NCBI GenBank assembly: GCA_036401335.1
Contig: DASWVC010000320.1
Coordinates: forward strand, 1-22,704
Source: DASWVC01 sp036401335
GTDB lineage: Bacteria > Verrucomicrobiota > Verrucomicrobiia > Chthoniobacterales > JAFAMB01
Length of the DNA stretch: 22,704 nt
Direction: 5' to 3'
Shown: piece after piece, positions 22,637-22,704 of the stretch
Layout of the letters: every line of letters begins with the position of its first letter
How positions within the stretch are numbered: the stretch's first letter is position 1
Translations under genes and position numbers: made by a program
Notes under the pieces: model-generated
What the model saw: only the letters and a program-made list of their open reading frames with translations
What the model was told of the DNA's origin: nothing
Database searches by the model: none

Positions 22637-22704
22637 CTACGTGTTCACTGGCGCCACGGCAGTCGGATCGACATTAACCCGGCGACCCACCCGGTCAAAC
22701 CGGA
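22637..22704 (-). CDS. 3' end of an unidentified gene (partial)
   Basis: A minus-strand frame enters from the right edge and stops at TAG (22637-22639). It gives 21 residues: RFDRVGRRVNVDPTAVAPVN plus a final Thr. The segment is too short to name. The stop followed at once by a strong terminator argues that this is a true gene end. Confidence 0.5.
   Translation of the reverse strand, partial: RFDRVGRRVNVDPTAVAPVNT

Overview
The window looks like chromosomal DNA of a GC-rich, outer-membrane-bearing bacterium, most likely a member of the Verrucomicrobiota. This is an inference from gene content, not from a marker gene. The supporting set is a SecD-SecF fusion next to YajC, an McsA-McsB-ClpC operon together with a LolD-type ATPase and an outer-membrane beta-barrel protein, a HemQ-type coproheme decarboxylase, a short single-cluster ferredoxin, and dispersed GC-rich intergenic repeats of the sort seen in that phylum. 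No rRNA, tRNA, CRISPR array, prophage or transposase gene is visible. Almost all genes lie on the minus strand. The exceptions are a partial gene at the left edge, a Tat-exported ferritin-like protein, hemQ and a HAD-FolB fusion.

Layout, left to right. Positions 1-3476 hold the 3' end of an unidentified plus-strand gene, a small secreted protein, a small two-helix membrane protein, a 221 bp repeat with terminal inverted repeats, a beta-barrel protein, and a divergently transcribed Tat-exported ferritin-like protein with a recognisable promoter. Positions 3579-6026 encode a secreted (alpha/alpha)6-barrel glycosidase-like protein, preceded by a 326 bp gap with two perfect palindromes. Positions 6353-9965 carry yajC-secDF (protein export), a DciA/DUF721 protein and a ferredoxin. 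On the plus strand, hemQ (10174-10992) and a HAD-FolB fusion (11094-12077) follow.

Positions 12257-16131 form a tightly packed minus-strand operon: folP, cdaA, a 52-residue membrane stub, glmM, bioD. The order cdaA-stub-glmM matches the cdaA-cdaR-glmM operon of Firmicutes, with the regulator CdaR reduced to its membrane anchor. A strong intrinsic terminator separates this operon from mcsA-mcsB-clpC (16285-20359), the arginine-phosphorylation and ClpC proteolysis module. Next come trmL, lolD and ilvE, overlapping one another (20524-22563). The right edge holds the 3' end of another minus-strand gene, followed by a terminator whose T-run almost touches the trmL start codon.

The most interesting items are: (1) the HAD-FolB fusion, a possible phosphatase/aldolase pair in folate synthesis, whose HAD half has lost its nucleophilic aspartate; (2) the miniature CdaR-like gene in the c-di-AMP operon, together with motif changes in the CdaA active site; and (3) a complete McsAB-ClpC system, with an RDxxRA phosphoarginine-pocket motif, in a bacterium that appears to have an outer membrane.
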